DNA of 64,000 nt from Trematomus loennbergii (lineage: Eukaryota > Chordata > Actinopteri > Perciformes > Nototheniidae): positions 298,501-362,500 of the forward strand of contig JAAOOA010000122.1 in assembly GCA_012861695.1 (NCBI GenBank). Direction: 5' to 3'. The translations under genes and the position numbers were made by a program. A model generated the notes under the pieces. It did no database searches. It was not told the origin of the DNA and saw nothing but the letters and a program-made list of their open reading frames with translations. Each line of letters starts with the position of its first letter. Position 1 is the stretch's first letter. Of the stretch, positions 37,403-48,678 are shown piece after piece.

Positions 37403-38304
37403 CTGGGGAGAGAGGAAATTAGTGTCTTTTTATTTGATTTATCATCATATTTATTAGCATATTAAGACTTTTCAGGTTTGCAAAAATAAAAATGATGCAT
37501 GCATGGCATTTCTGCAGATCACTATGCGCCAAAAACTGGATTTAGATTAATTAAAACATTTTTCTTGAGCAACCAGTATGCCACTAGTTTAGTTGCAGTG
37601 TGGAAAGGGGGAGATGACACGAGGCAAATGGTCTGTACATGGGCCGCCAGCTCTACCTAATCTATATACGGCCTGACCTTGATGTTTTTCGGAGAACTTA
37701 CTTGTTCCTCTGTGGCAGATGATGATCTTCTTGGGTTGCGCATGCGTCTCGCTGTTGAGTTCCTGATGGGCAGGTCGGACTGCACCAGCTCCGCGAGGAA
37801 GTTGATGTACCCGATGGCGAGCCGCAGCGTGTCCACCTTGGAGAGCCTCTTCTCGTAGGGCAGGGTGGGGATGTGAGTGCGGAGCCCCTCGAACGCGTCG
37901 TTGATGGACTGCATGCGGCGCCGCTCCCGCACGTTGGCCGCCTGCCGCAGGTGCTGCATCTCGTTGTCCGACCTCATCCGCCTCCTGCGCTTCAGCGACG
38001 GCCCGCCGTGGTGCCCCATCCGCGGGGACAGCTCCGAGGTGCTGTCCGCGCAGCCGTAGGAGAAGGTGGAGGAGGAGGAGGAGAAGGACAGGTTGCCCAT
38101 GTCGTAGTCTCCATCCGTTCGGCCGTCTTTGCCGTAGTAGTCTTGGAAATGACTCGTGAGGAAGTCCACGTCCTCATCCAGAAAGTCATCCGTGTCCAAG
38201 TGTCCGTCTCTCGAGGACTGGTCCGTGAAAAACTCGTCATCGTCGAAGTAAGGAGGGGAGGAGAAAGAGTCGAGTCCAGAGAAGGGGTCCAGCACGCTGT
38301 CCAT
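37202..38304 (-). CDS. ptf1a: Pancreas transcription factor 1a (bHLH), two exons, frame broken
   Basis: Ptf1a is a class II bHLH activator. With an E-protein and RBPJ it forms the PTF1 complex that drives exocrine pancreas and GABAergic neuron fate (family knowledge). The first 183 codons are open. They hold an acidic, Ser-rich N-terminus (residues 1-95), a basic stretch KRRRRMR near 105 and a bHLH at about 119-171 with the diagnostic [19 protein letters not shown] core. Exon 1 splices at a GTAAGT donor (after 37702) to exon 2 at a CCCCAG acceptor (before 37402), giving a 299-bp intron. Exon 2 carries the conserved C-terminal motifs [15 protein letters not shown] (split by the intron) and WTPEDPRKL, and ends [15 protein letters not shown]. 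One base is missing at each of three places (about 37756, 37362-37368, 37270-37273), so the deposited frame would stop in exon 2 at 37331-37333. With those three deficits allowed for, the length is about 268 residues, typical of fish Ptf1a. The start is the MDSVLDPF methionine; an in-frame ATG at 38427 lies upstream of the TATA box. Confidence 0.96.
37403..37701 (-). other. ptf1a: ptf1a intron
   Basis: This is a 299-bp GT-AG intron with an AT-rich interior and a pyrimidine-rich CTCTCTCCCCAG acceptor. The position matches the single intron of vertebrate ptf1a genes, which falls within the conserved HRGTRSPSP stretch. Confidence 0.9.
37702..38304 (-). CDS. ptf1a: ptf1a exon 1 coding part (acidic N-terminus and bHLH)
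   Basis: The exon runs from the ATG at 38302-38304 to a GGAACAA|GTAAGT donor. The frame is open and family-like through residue 183 (Ser of the PIRNS motif just after helix 2). The frame then slips by one: the deposited frame reads [10 protein letters not shown], while the neighbouring frame reads [11 protein letters not shown], the sequence expected of Ptf1a, up to the donor. The lesion therefore lies at about 37756-37757. The bHLH itself is unaffected. Confidence 0.95.
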
Positions 38305-38409
38305 CTTTGTCCGCTGCAACAATGACGCTGTTTCTGTTTCTTTTATCCGCGCGCTGCTCCCTGTTCTCTCAACAGTTAGTTTTAGTTGAAGAACAGGCAC
38401 GCGAGGATT

Positions 38410-38417
38410 CTTTATAG
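38410..38417 (-). promoter_or_regulatory. TATA box of ptf1a
   Basis: The minus strand reads CTATAAAG about 106 bp upstream of the ptf1a ATG. A start site some 25-30 bp downstream (about 38385) would give a 5' UTR of roughly 80 nt. This argues that the open frame continuing upstream of the ATG is not translated. Confidence 0.7.
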
Positions 38418-38456
38418 CGACATCCATAGTCGCGTGCCGCTGGCCGGGAGTGCCAA

Positions 38457-38461
38457 CCAAT
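38457..38461 (-). promoter_or_regulatory. CCAAT box of ptf1a
   Basis: The minus strand reads GATTGGTT, an inverted CCAAT motif, about 40-50 bp upstream of the TATA box. That is the usual spacing for a TATA-plus-CCAAT promoter. Confidence 0.6.
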
Positions 38462-39226
38462 CACAGCTCTGTCCGCGAGTCGCACCTCGAGATAATCCCC
38501 CACAGGCCACGCCCCCTGTCTCCGCTGAACTAACATCTCAACTCCGCGCGGACACCGGCTGCTCCCTGCGCTCACTAATAACTCAATTTAGTGTTTATTT
38601 GAGAACATGTTCCCGTGACAGGTTTAAAACACTGACCCCCCGAAGTGAAGAGACTGATTTATATTTCGTCAGGATAAATACCTTAGGACACCGGATTTTT
38701 ACATTTACATGAACATATCTTATCTGCTGCACTGTTGGAATAGTGTGGGGCTTTAGGTTTTCATTAGCAACAACTGCGCTAGATATTGTGCATATTACAA
38801 TACAATCAACTGACTCAGTTTAAAGCCTTAAACGGTGTCCAGAAATGGTTCCATTGCTCATTCTCGTATTTAAGCTGAAAATAAATCAACGTGACCTTTC
38901 AGTTATCTGACCAAACAGAAGAATGAATCCGCGTTTAACTGAATTTGAGATACTATAACTTTAAGTTGTGGGTCATTCAAGTCGGTAACATCTGAGTCTC
39001 TCTGCAGGATAAAGTGTTGGACATGTCAGCAGCAACAGTTTAATACATCTATTGAGTCTCTCACTGACACAGCCGTCTATAACAGAACAAACATTCATAT
39101 TACAATAAATATTATTATGTGGAACGAGGTGGCTCAAAACTATGACGTCACCACTGTCAGTCAGTGTCAATATGATGTTCTCTGCAACAGGTTTACCCAT
39201 GTGTACACAGTTACGATTTTTCTAGA

Positions 39227-39275
39227 TTTTATTATAATTATTATAATAATAATAATAATAATAATAATAATTAAA
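39227..39275. repeat. (ATA/ATT)n microsatellite
   Basis: Trinucleotide AT-rich run about 0.9 kb upstream of ptf1a. Confidence 0.9.
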
Positions 39276-39484
39276 ATTCTTCTTCAACAATTATTATTGT
39301 TAGTTATTTCTATTTGCTGTTCTGATTTGTGATAGATAATTCAATATTAACAAAATCAATGTGATAGAAACTGATCATGTTTGGAAATGGAGGATCCTAC
39401 CATGAAAGCAAAACGGCTTCAATACAAAAACAAATATAAATAAAAAACAAAGTAGTGTTTATCTCTTTATTACATGGTATAAAC

Positions 39485-40015
39485 AGAACATGTGGTGTGA
39501 CCCTGCACCATGTCCCGGGCAGAGCGCTGGCCCGGCCCCAGGAGCCCCGCAGAGAGTGCTCAGCTGGGTCATTTATTCCGCAGTAAGTGGGCAGCGCTGC
39601 GCCATAAATACATGCACCAGCAGAGTGGTCGATGCGCCACTTGTGCCCTCCAGAGCGGGTTTGATTGGGAGAGCTGGTTGACAAATAAAGGCACAGTGGT
39701 GGGCCCTGGAGCGCGCGCCTCCCTGACACCTCACGCGACATATTAACGTTCCTCGGTATACCGAAAGGAGACTTCCCACCGGTGCGCTCTATAAGTACAC
39801 ATCTATTCAGCCCATTCACACAAGAGGGCCCACTTTGTTCCCAAATGGCTCTTTTGCTGCGCGAGGCTGGGTGCGCGCGCACCGCGTGTCTGTGTAGGTT
39901 GGACAGAAAGCTGCCACTCGGGCGCGGCCGTGGGAAGAACACCATCCGCGTCCTGCCGCCAGTCAATGCAACATGTCGGGTTATAAATGAGCATGTGTTG
40001 CTGTCTACACAATGA
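39485..40015. promoter_or_regulatory. Candidate upstream regulatory block of ptf1a
   Basis: A GC-rich, non-repetitive block lies 1.2-1.7 kb upstream of the ptf1a start, with AT-rich DNA on both sides. It contains a CAGCTG E-box near 39560, FOX-like motifs (ATAAATACA, ACAAATAAA) and an RBPJ-like CTTCCCACC at 39772-39780. A long minus-strand open frame here looks like GC-driven chance. The enhancer role is inference from position and composition only. Confidence 0.35.
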
Positions 40016-40069
40016 AGCTGTGGCTGGGGGAGAGACACACAATACGCAGGGCCCGGTACTAACCAGGTG

Positions 40070-40159
40070 CTGAACACAACACCAAACACTGACAGGACCC
40101 TGAACACAACACCAAACACTGACAGGACCCTGAACACAACACCAAACACTGACAGGACC
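40070..40159. repeat. Perfect 30-bp tandem triplication
   Basis: Three identical copies of a 30-bp unit beginning CTGAACACAACACCAAACAC at 40070, 40100 and 40130. Identity across all three implies recent expansion. It lies about 1.8 kb upstream of ptf1a. Confidence 0.97.
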
Positions 40160-41970
40160 CTGAGCTGCTTCCACCATAAAAAGCACACTTCATTGTACCA
40201 TCACCTTCATGTGAACGAAGCGATTTGATTGTTGAAATGCTCCTGTTCTCCGCTGCTAATTCAGGGTTGCTTGTGGTATGGAACGTTGCTTAATGGTTTT
40301 GTTTTAGGATCAGTTTATTCAAATGTCGTCATCAATAGTCTTTTTGAAGACATTAAGAGTCCTGAATGAGAGAGAGCTCCCGGCATGCTGCCCCCTCCAC
40401 ATCACAAGATGTTTAATATAATATTAATTTAGCCTTTATTAAGCAATGTTTTTCCTTAAATATAAGGACGTTATCGAGGATAGTCACCATAACCTTGCCT
40501 CTTTTGTCCAGATAATATATAACCATTATTATTTTTTGGAATTCAATATTGTTAACATGTGAACGTTTTTTTCGTGAGAATTGCACAACAATGTGACAAA
40601 AGAGTTAGGATACAAATGTTATATTTATTCTAATATTTGGACATATAGTTTAATCTTATTCTAATTTCTATATATATTTCTTATTCCTGCAACTTACTCC
40701 AAGCCTTTTGTCTATTTCACTATTTGATGTCATTTCCTTTGATGTAAAGTATATTGTATGTTGCATTGTTGGAAGAGCCTGAGACTCAAGATTGTATAAA
40801 GGCCAAAACTACACGGTAGCTCTGGTGCATATCACAACAAGCAAGCCTTTGAACCTTTCAATCTTTGATATAAAAAAGGACACATAAATGCTAATAAAAG
40901 AGGTACAAACTTGTGACGGTGACAAGTGATATTTTATTCTTCTGGTTTCAGAAAACAAAAGGCTGACAAACATTTGCAGGTGAGTTTCCTTCAGGAAAAT
41001 ACTATATAACACCAAAGTAAAAAAATATACATTCCTTCTGTTGAGAAGCCAGAAAGTCCTATTTTACTTAAAAATTATACTTGTTTAGTTTTATTAAACT
41101 GCCCCCCGATCATTATCACATCTCTATTATCAAATCAATACCATCAATATTTAAAGGCATCAATAAGCAATAAGGCTCTGCTTACATTTCACATCAATGT
41201 TAATGTATTGACTTCTTTATGTTGCTAAATGTTCAAACATGATCAACACTTCTTATGTTTAGAGCACATCATTTTTTATATTATTAAAATATGCGCTATT
41301 TAATTTCAATGTACAGTAATATGACATTCTGTTTTTATTTAATAATGAAATGCATTTTACTTGCACCATTCTCTTACACATTTTCAATGGCACTATTGTT
41401 ATTTATGTGTACGTCTTATTGTATGTGCTGCTTGTAGTAATATTCTGCATATGCCAAATAAATCCATTACATCTCTGTGACATGTGAGGCTCGACTCTCT
41501 TTTGGTTATGTGATTCCTCTCCCATACAGCAGCTCTCGTGTCTCTGGTTCCAGTTGAAGGTTGTCAGATAAAGTTCCAACATGTCAGGTTGGGAACATTT
41601 CATTTCTGAGATCCTCAAAACTTTATTTATGTGCAGTGATTTAAAATCGTCTGAACACGTTATCACTAAGGCAACAGTGTGTGTGTGTGTGTGTGTGTTT
41701 GCAGTGACATGTTAGAAAAGTGTGTATCCACCCCCCCACTCTTTTCTGAAAAAAACAGATGATAATTCGGACCGTGCAGGTTTTTAACGCGCCGTGACTG
41801 CGCGCTCCACGCCGCCTCATTGATGAACGTGCTGTCACAGGCCGACCTGCGCGAGCGCACCGAGTGTTTCAGTTCCCATGCTGCCCCTCGGTCTGCAGCC
41901 TGCAGCCGGCGGGACGGTGCATTAACCGGACACTGCAGCAGGCACACACAAACACAACAAACAAGCACGC

Positions 41971-41983
41971 ACACACACACACA

Positions 41984-42038
<55 letters not shown>

Positions 42039-42062
42039 ACACACACACACACACACCACACA

Positions 42063-42127
<65 letters not shown>
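41971..42127. repeat. (CA)n microsatellite
   Basis: About 155 bp with several ACC interruptions. A short (GT)10 tract sits nearby at 41679-41698. Confidence 0.97.
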
Positions 42128-42129
<2 letters not shown>

Positions 42130-42130
<1 letters not shown>

Positions 42131-44945
42131 TGATTTATCTTCTGACTGTCTTTATTTGGCTTATCATTTGTATCACTCTCTCCTGGTGCATGTTAGTCCA
42201 TCATCATTCACAAAATCCCAGATCCTATTTACTATACTAAACATATAACACTAAATATAAATATACAAATAAATAGCCAATGCTTAAAATAAGAATATGC
42301 ACAAACATATATGTAGGCCTGTATAGTATACAACATAAGCCATCATAATAAACACTTTAAACCCATTATCTGTTTAAACATATTTTGATTATTCTTCTTG
42401 ACTTTTCATGTATTCATTTAATATCCAGATGGAAAGGGGCTTAATTCTAGCCATATTTTATTTTAAGGGTCTGTAATTTCATATATATTTTCTAAAACAA
42501 TCTTTTAAGATAAAAGAAAATGCAGTTTGGTCATATTGAAATAGTTACCTAATTGCCATCATTAAAAAAAAAAGCTCAATTTAAATATGAAATTATTTTT
42601 CATTTATCATTTTCAACTTCATACAGAGTTTATGTTGAATTGTTTAACTATAAGGACATATGAATGATGTGCTAGATAACCTTATCCTTTCTTCTCGATC
42701 AGTACCAAATGAAAGGGTTCATTTTGACTAAGCAAAGGAACATGACATTATGCACCTACAAAATAAATCATTACTGTTCGTGGTCCACGAGTATTGTGTT
42801 CCTCTTTAGACTTGTATTGCATCAGTAGATGATTATGGATGAACGTCTCAGTTCTAAAACACCTTTCCTGTCATGAAGAGAAGAGGAACTCCAGAAAGTG
42901 AACCGCAGCGGACCACTGAGAGGAATTACAAGTGGGGCTAATCCTCCACACTGATTCAGGGGTAATCCCTCTAATCTCTGGCTCAGGGGATTATCCGTCT
43001 GTGACTGAAACAATTAAAGGGATTTACTGAAGAGTAATTTAACAACTTCAGTCGATGCATCTTAAACTGTAACCTTTGCTGTGGCCACTTGAAGGTCGCT
43101 GCATGATTTAAAATGTTGAATAGTTATTTTTAATTAATTAAGAAATATTTTACATTCTAATTTCTATTAATTTCCGTGACTGTTTACTTTAATGAAAGGT
43201 CACATGTTAGATGATGTCCTCTGTAATATAATCTGGAATTTGGATATTTAAACAAATATTGACTCTATCATTACATAATCAAATGTTGGGTTGACATTTT
43301 AGGGTTGAATATCTAGACACATTTTCCAGCCGATTTACACATGTGGCAGTGCAGTGATTATTTTTAACAACATTTAGACAAACATTCACAGTATTTGGAG
43401 GTAATATTTACACAAAAATGAAATCAGAAATGAAAATGAATGATCCCATCTTTAGGTTAAATGGGCGGGGTTGTGCTGAAGGAACTTGGGCTTATGAGTT
43501 CACTTTTCTATATACTTTTGGGGTAAATGTTCAGGTTGTTCCAGTTCTTAGGTTGGTTCTTAATAATTCATGGTATCTATTATTAAGTGCTCAAAGCGCT
43601 TTACATTCCACGTGTCAGTGAGGATGAACTAAAGGTTCTTACTGTATATTTCACAGTCTTTGAATGGCGTCCTATTGAAATTAAAGTCAGAAAGAATCCT
43701 GATTAAATACTGCAAAGTGAGAGGAAAGCGTTGTGGGTCTCAGAGACCAACACACATGTGTTCACTCTACCTGAATAAAACCACACTTCTTGCCCTTTAC
43801 ATCCAATATCAATGTACTATTAATGCCCTGTACAGTACTATGCCAGTGTTCTGTATACTGTACCTGGCATTCTAACAAAGTGGAGACTGAGGGCATCGCA
43901 TGTTCCAGAGTAGTGTCCTGTCACAGACCAGGAAATAATGAAGTTTAAAAAATCCAAAATATGTTTCTGGTGTTAAACCAGAATCATTCCCTAACTTTAA
44001 CCCTACCATTATTGTTATGAGCAGATATTGTAAAATAAAGTATTTCTTACAAAAAAAATATTGAACATAATCCTTTAACCACGTTCTTCTCTGGTGTTAG
44101 GATAGTGCAACCTTTTAGAGAACTATTCTAAATGATATGATTGCTATTTTGGCAAGGAAGCCAGTGTAGACTGTGAGTGGACATGATGTCTCAGGGGTCA
44201 AAGACACAGACATTGCCCCCTGACCCGTGCACCTATAGTTTTCTTTGCACTATAAGAATGTTTGTCCCACTGCTTCCTGCTTTCACATAATGACAGGTGG
44301 TTCCAGCCACATGTGTCTTTGTCCTGCAGAGAGGACCGTCTCCTGGGGGCCGCTGTGTCCCCTGCAGCCTAATGACAGAGATAAAAGGGGGGCACCGTCC
44401 TCTGGAACTGATAACTGCTGGACTTTGACTTGGACGGAAATCTGCACCCAAGCAGACACACTGTCCGATCGTCCACACACACACCTGTTCACTGAACACA
44501 CACTCTGTGTGAAGCTGCTCTGCCTCTCTGTGCCACACTGGAGCAGACACACACACATACACAGTGGTGAAAGCAGGTCACCGGGGGTCAGTGTGTGAGC
44601 GGCTCCTGAGCTCCGGGAGGCCTGGGAACCCCACCACATGCAGGCAGGCCGCAGAGCGCAGGACAGACGTCAGGACGCTCTGCAGGGACACACACATTAA
44701 CACTCTGAGGAGGGGAATGAGAGTACTTGTTCCTTTCAAGGGCAAACATCACAGCTTCACTAATGACGGGTCAGGCCGTTAGCTCCACTCCATACAGCTT
44801 AGTGTAGCACATAGAGCTGGTACATACTTACATAGGTCAAATGTATTATTAGGCCAAAATCTAAGTTTTGGTTCAAGAACAGTTTACACCAGTTGAAAAA
44901 ACACCAATTGTCTAATACACCAACTCATAAATCTTAAAAAAGGAA
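42130..44945. other. Intergenic, no gene seen
   Basis: AT-rich, except for a GC-richer patch at 44230-44700 whose overlapping opposite-strand ORFs have no domain. A retroposon-tail-like AGTGCTCAAAGCGCTTTACA sits at about 43586. Confidence 0.5.
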
Positions 44946-45212
44946 AAAAGTTATATCTTACACAGGCTCCGCCCTCTACTGGACTCTATGGGTACTACCT
45001 CTTAACCATACTATGCGAGCATTCACCTACTGAGATATCTATAAACGTAGCCGACCCCTCGGGGCGAGCCTACCTGAATGCGTGCGCGAGCCCACCGTAT
45101 ATAAGGCGGGCACGCCTCCTGACTGTCATCCTTTTCTCTTCAGCGAGCGAGCAACAACTGAAGCAGAGAAAGTAAAACGTTTGAAAGAAGAAGAAAGAGT
45201 TATCATACCTTC

Positions 45213-45389
45213 ATGGAGTCGCCACTTCTAGAGACCCGGGCCTGTCCTTCGTGCCCTGGCTTAATAGCGGACGCCGATCCCCACCACCTCTGCTTCGAGT
45301 GTTTGGGGGACCAGGATATGGCGAGGCGGTGCCATTCACGTTCGCCATTCCAGCGGGGCGGATGGCTTTGGGGATGGTGTGGCCGGTAA
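45213..45389 (+). pseudogene. Truncated DIRS ORF1 (gag-like) start
   Basis: It begins MESPLLETRACPSCPGLIAD and continues with DPHHLCFECLGDQDMARR, a Cys/His-rich start like that of vertebrate DIRS ORF1. It stops at about codon 59 (TAA, 45387-45389), just past the region where the internal deletion must lie. Confidence 0.65.
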
Positions 45390-45660
45390 AGCTCTGTCCA
45401 AGAAACGCCTGACAGGATGGCTCTGCGAGTGCATTTCACATGCCTATGGACAGGCGGGGAGAGCCTTCCCCACTGGGGTCCGTGCGCACTCTACACGTGG
45501 TATGGCTGTATCAACAGCCTTGTTCAACGGTGTGAGTGTGGAGGACATATGCACGGCGGCGTCTTGGTCTACGCCAGGCCCCTTCATATGGTTTTATTGT
45601 TTGGACATGTCTGGCTCCTTTTCATCGTCTGTGCTTGCTGGGGCAACACAGGACTGGTGA
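45379..45660 (+). pseudogene. DIRS tyrosine recombinase C-terminal fragment
   Basis: The frame contains GVRAHSTRGMAVSTALFNGV and SVEDICTAASW, then WFYCLDM. This matches the end of a tyrosine recombinase: H-x-x-R at residues 37-40, a Trp at 63 in the third catalytic position and the nucleophilic Tyr at 73. The first catalytic Arg and the N-terminal domain are missing, so the fragment cannot recombine on its own. Confidence 0.8.
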
Positions 45661-45833
45661 GGGGGGGTGTGCTCTACCAGCCAAGTAAACTGCGGCCCCG
45701 ACTTCTCCACGGTCACAGCCGGAGGAGAAGAAGTTGCGGTGAAGTGGCTGTTAACCAAAGCCGGTCAGGGGCAGTGTGATGGGTCGATGTTGTTGGACGA
45801 CAGGGCGTTTATGCATCAGGGCTCCGCCCACTG

Positions 45834-45930
45834 TACCCATAGAGTCCAGTAGGGGCGGAGCCTGTGTAAGATATAACGGGGGGTTACGTATTGTAACCCT
45901 AGTTATATAAGCACAGGCGGAGCCCTCGAC
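45834..45930. repeat. Internal complementary region of the DIRS element
   Basis: The left part is complementary to 44950-44998 and the right part to about 46130-46182. They meet at the single AAC (45875-45877). In the DIRS replication model this region templates circularisation of the cDNA ends. Confidence 0.85.
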
Positions 45931-47278
45931 CTAGGGGCCCTGTCTGTCCTATGCTGCTCGCTGAAGAGGGTGTAGGATGACAGTCAGGAGGCGAGGCCGC
46001 CTTATATACGGTGGGCTTGCGCACGCATTCAGGTAGGCCCGCCCCGAGGGGCCGGCTACGTTTATAGATATCTCAGTAGGGGAATGCTTGCATGGTATGG
46101 TTAAGAGGTAGTACCCATAGAGTCCAGTAGAGGGCTCCGCCTGTGCTTATATAACTAGGGTTACAATACGTAACCCCCCGTTTTGACCAAAGTTCTTTAC
46201 AAAGAGATTTAATACGCGATTAAATAATGTAACTTTATTGCTAAAAGCATAAATGAGCTTGACATCACACGAACAGCATGGCACAGGCATTTAGAAGCAG
46301 GCAAAAGAAAAGAGAGGTGTGTTTTAAAGGGATGGAGGGATGATTTCACTTTTAATGGCTAATTCTTCAATTTATGGCCAACAACTTAATACCCCAAAAA
46401 ACGTATGATTACGTTATAATTATAAGGAGAAACTTGAGAAATAATTTTATCATGCTTACATTTATTTGTAAAAGAGTTGATTACAGATGATAAATTGATT
46501 CAAAAAGATTCAAATGGAATAATATGTAAATATTGCTGTGTATTATTCTTTACATCGTGCTTTTACTTTTCTAGAGGAATATGGATTCCAGAGGAAACCT
46601 TCAAATATAGCCGAAAGGCTTCTTAATCATATAATACATTTTAATCAACATGTAATTAAATCATATTGAGTGAATACAAATCTCATTTGCAGTACAGTGA
46701 CCCAACAGCTCCTTAGATACCACAGACACTTTGTTAAATATGTCCCTGTATGACCAGATATCTGTACGGTATATTAACAGTCAGAATGAAAGCCTTTATC
46801 AAACAGTTGAACTAAACCTCAACTACACCACCCTGAAGTGAAACATTAAAATGTTTAGCAACATGCTGACTTCATGACCTTTCTGCACGTCCAAGGTGCT
46901 TTGCCTTGCTCAAGGACACCTTGACAGTAGCTGTGTAAACATGGTAGGGAGTGGGGGGGCATTTGACCCTGCCCAGACAGCCTTGCCCATTTAACCTCTA
47001 AACAAACATGAAGAGAGCAAAACACCCTCACACCTCCTTTCCCCTTCGAGATGTCAGCGTAAACATCAGAAGGCTATTATTGGGGGGTGGCGGGAGATGG
47101 GGGGGGGGGATAATTGACTCATCTGCTGCTGCCTCTAATGATTTGGGCGTTAATCTGCTGGCCTCAGACTAATGTGTGAGGGGATGGAGAGAGTCCAGCT
47201 CTGCCCCGGGGCTGAGGGATGGAGGAGATTACCCAGAACTCTGAGTCCTGCAGGAAGTAAACACTGCTACACGTTTAC

Positions 47279-47346
47279 TGTCTGTCTGCCTGCCTGTCTG
47301 TCTGTCTGTCTGTGTGTGTGTCTGTGTGTCTGCCTGTCTGCCTGCC

Positions 47347-47377
<31 letters not shown>

Positions 47378-47378
47378 G

Positions 47379-47409
<31 letters not shown>

Positions 47410-47766
47410 GTGTCTGTCTGTCTGTCTGTCTGTCTGTGTGTCTGTCTGCCTGTGTGTCTGTCTGTCTGTCTGTCTGTCTGTGTGTGTGTCTGTGTGTCTG
47501 CCTGTCTGCCTGCCTGTCTGTCTGTCTGTCTGTCTGTGTGTCTGTCTGTCTGTCTGTGTGTCTGTCTGTCTGTCTGTCTGTCTGTGTGTCTGTCTGCCTG
47601 TGTGTCTGCCTGCCTGTCTGTCTGTCTGTGTCTGTCTGTCTGTCTGTCTGTCTGTGTGTCTGTCTGTCTGTGTGTCTGTCTGCCTGTCTGTCTGTCTGTG
47701 TGTCTGTCTGCCTGCCTGCCTGCCTGTCTGTCAGTCTGTGTGTCTGTCTGTCTGTGTGTCTGTCTA
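47279..47766. repeat. (TCTG)n tetranucleotide array
   Basis: About 490 bp of TCTG with regular TGTG and CCTG variants. Higher-order similarity between parts (such as the TGTGTGTGTCTGTGTGTCTGCC word near 47310 and 47480) implies duplicated blocks. Long Cys/Leu/Ser/Val ORFs over it are artefacts. Confidence 0.97.
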
Positions 47767-48179
47767 ACACCTTTTCCCCAGCTCAGGGTGGACTTTTGGA
47801 TAGAAAGTAAAAAAAGTCCTCAGAGCAAAGCCCATGAGTTCCTAAACTTTTCCGACAAAGGTCTGTGAGATGAAGACAGCACGCTCCATATATGGGCTGC
47901 AGATTAAAGGAAAACACGATGTTTAACATCTGTATATCTTTCAGAATCAAGAATATCTTTATTTACCTGCAAAGGTTTGCTACACCTATTATCAAAACGA
48001 TTTCAGATTTCCATATCTTTACATTTATCTTCAATACAAATGTAATTGTTTAAAACTAATAATTACACTTATTATTTATTAGGAACATTTTCAATTTAAA
48101 ATATTTTATTTACAAAGAAGCATATGTTGAATCCCTCACATCCTTCTGGAATATGAATCAAATGACATGACATGCCTTT

Positions 48180-48226
48180 GGTGTGTATGTGTGTGTGTAT
48201 GTGTGTGTATGTGTGTGTGTATGTGT

Positions 48227-48258
<32 letters not shown>
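48180..48258. repeat. (TG)n microsatellite with TATG variants
   Basis: A short imperfect GTGTAT/GT repeat. Confidence 0.9.
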
Positions 48259-48259
<1 letters not shown>

Positions 48260-48678
48260 CTGTGAGATGTATCTTAATCTTAATTCTGTCTTAACTGCTT
48301 CTGTAATAAAGCTAAATGTGATGGCATCACATGAATACTCACATAAGATAAAGACAAATAATAGCATTGTATCTTTCAGCAAACACAAAAAATAAGAATT
48401 GAAACAGTCCAACATTTGCTGAACATTTATTTTTGATATCATAAAAGAAAAAAGCTAATTATGTTAATGTATAGTTCGAACTTCGGATAGTTGTGTGTGA
48501 GGGATTCATACAGATGATTTTCAAAGCCACATGTCATGCAATAGCATGACATGTGTTTATTCAGCCCCCTCTGGAGGAGCCTCAGCTGTGACCCTGCAGC
48601 AGGGCAACACCGCCCCCATGTGGTCACATGAGGGAAGCACATCCATTCAAGCTGATGGCTGCATCTCCTTCCCTAACT

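Larger units (their letters stand above)
44950..46182 (+). mobile_element. Internally deleted DIRS-type retrotransposon
   Basis: All DIRS landmarks are present. Inverted terminal repeats lie at 44950-45150 and about 45935-46179. A gag-like ORF start lies at 45213. The C-terminal end of a tyrosine recombinase follows (45379-45660). The internal complementary region (45834-45930) fuses the complement of the left end (CCTGTGTAAGATATAAC) directly to the complement of the right end (GGGGGGTTACGTATTG). A GTT trinucleotide borders both ends (44950-44952, 46180-46182) and appears once, as AAC, at the junction (45875-45877). Reverse transcriptase and RNase H are deleted. The element is 1.23 kb, against several kb for full DIRS elements. 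Confidence 0.88.

Noticed and set aside
37873..38325. 150-codon plus-strand ORF over ptf1a exon 1
   Set aside because: An antisense shadow of the GC-rich ptf1a coding exon.
38305..38460. In-frame N-terminal extension of ptf1a from the ATG at 38458-38460 or 38425-38427
   Set aside because: Both ATGs lie upstream of the TATA box at 38410-38417, and the residues do not resemble known Ptf1a N-termini, which begin MDSVLD-like.
40070..40159. CRISPR-like direct repeats
   Set aside because: The units are contiguous without spacers, and the genome is vertebrate. It is a tandem minisatellite.
39397..40188. 263-codon minus-strand ORF upstream of ptf1a
   Set aside because: Its N-terminal part is the 30-bp triplication and the rest is GC-rich DNA without any recognisable domain or splice structure. 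An overlapping minus-strand frame is open too.
45203..45439. 78-codon minus-strand ORF in the DIRS element
   Set aside because: It is antisense to the recognisable ORF1 start, with no domain of its own.
47172..47868. 150-212-codon Cys/Ser/Val-rich ORFs on both strands
   Set aside because: A TCTG tetranucleotide array with no stop codon in several frames. Not a protein gene.
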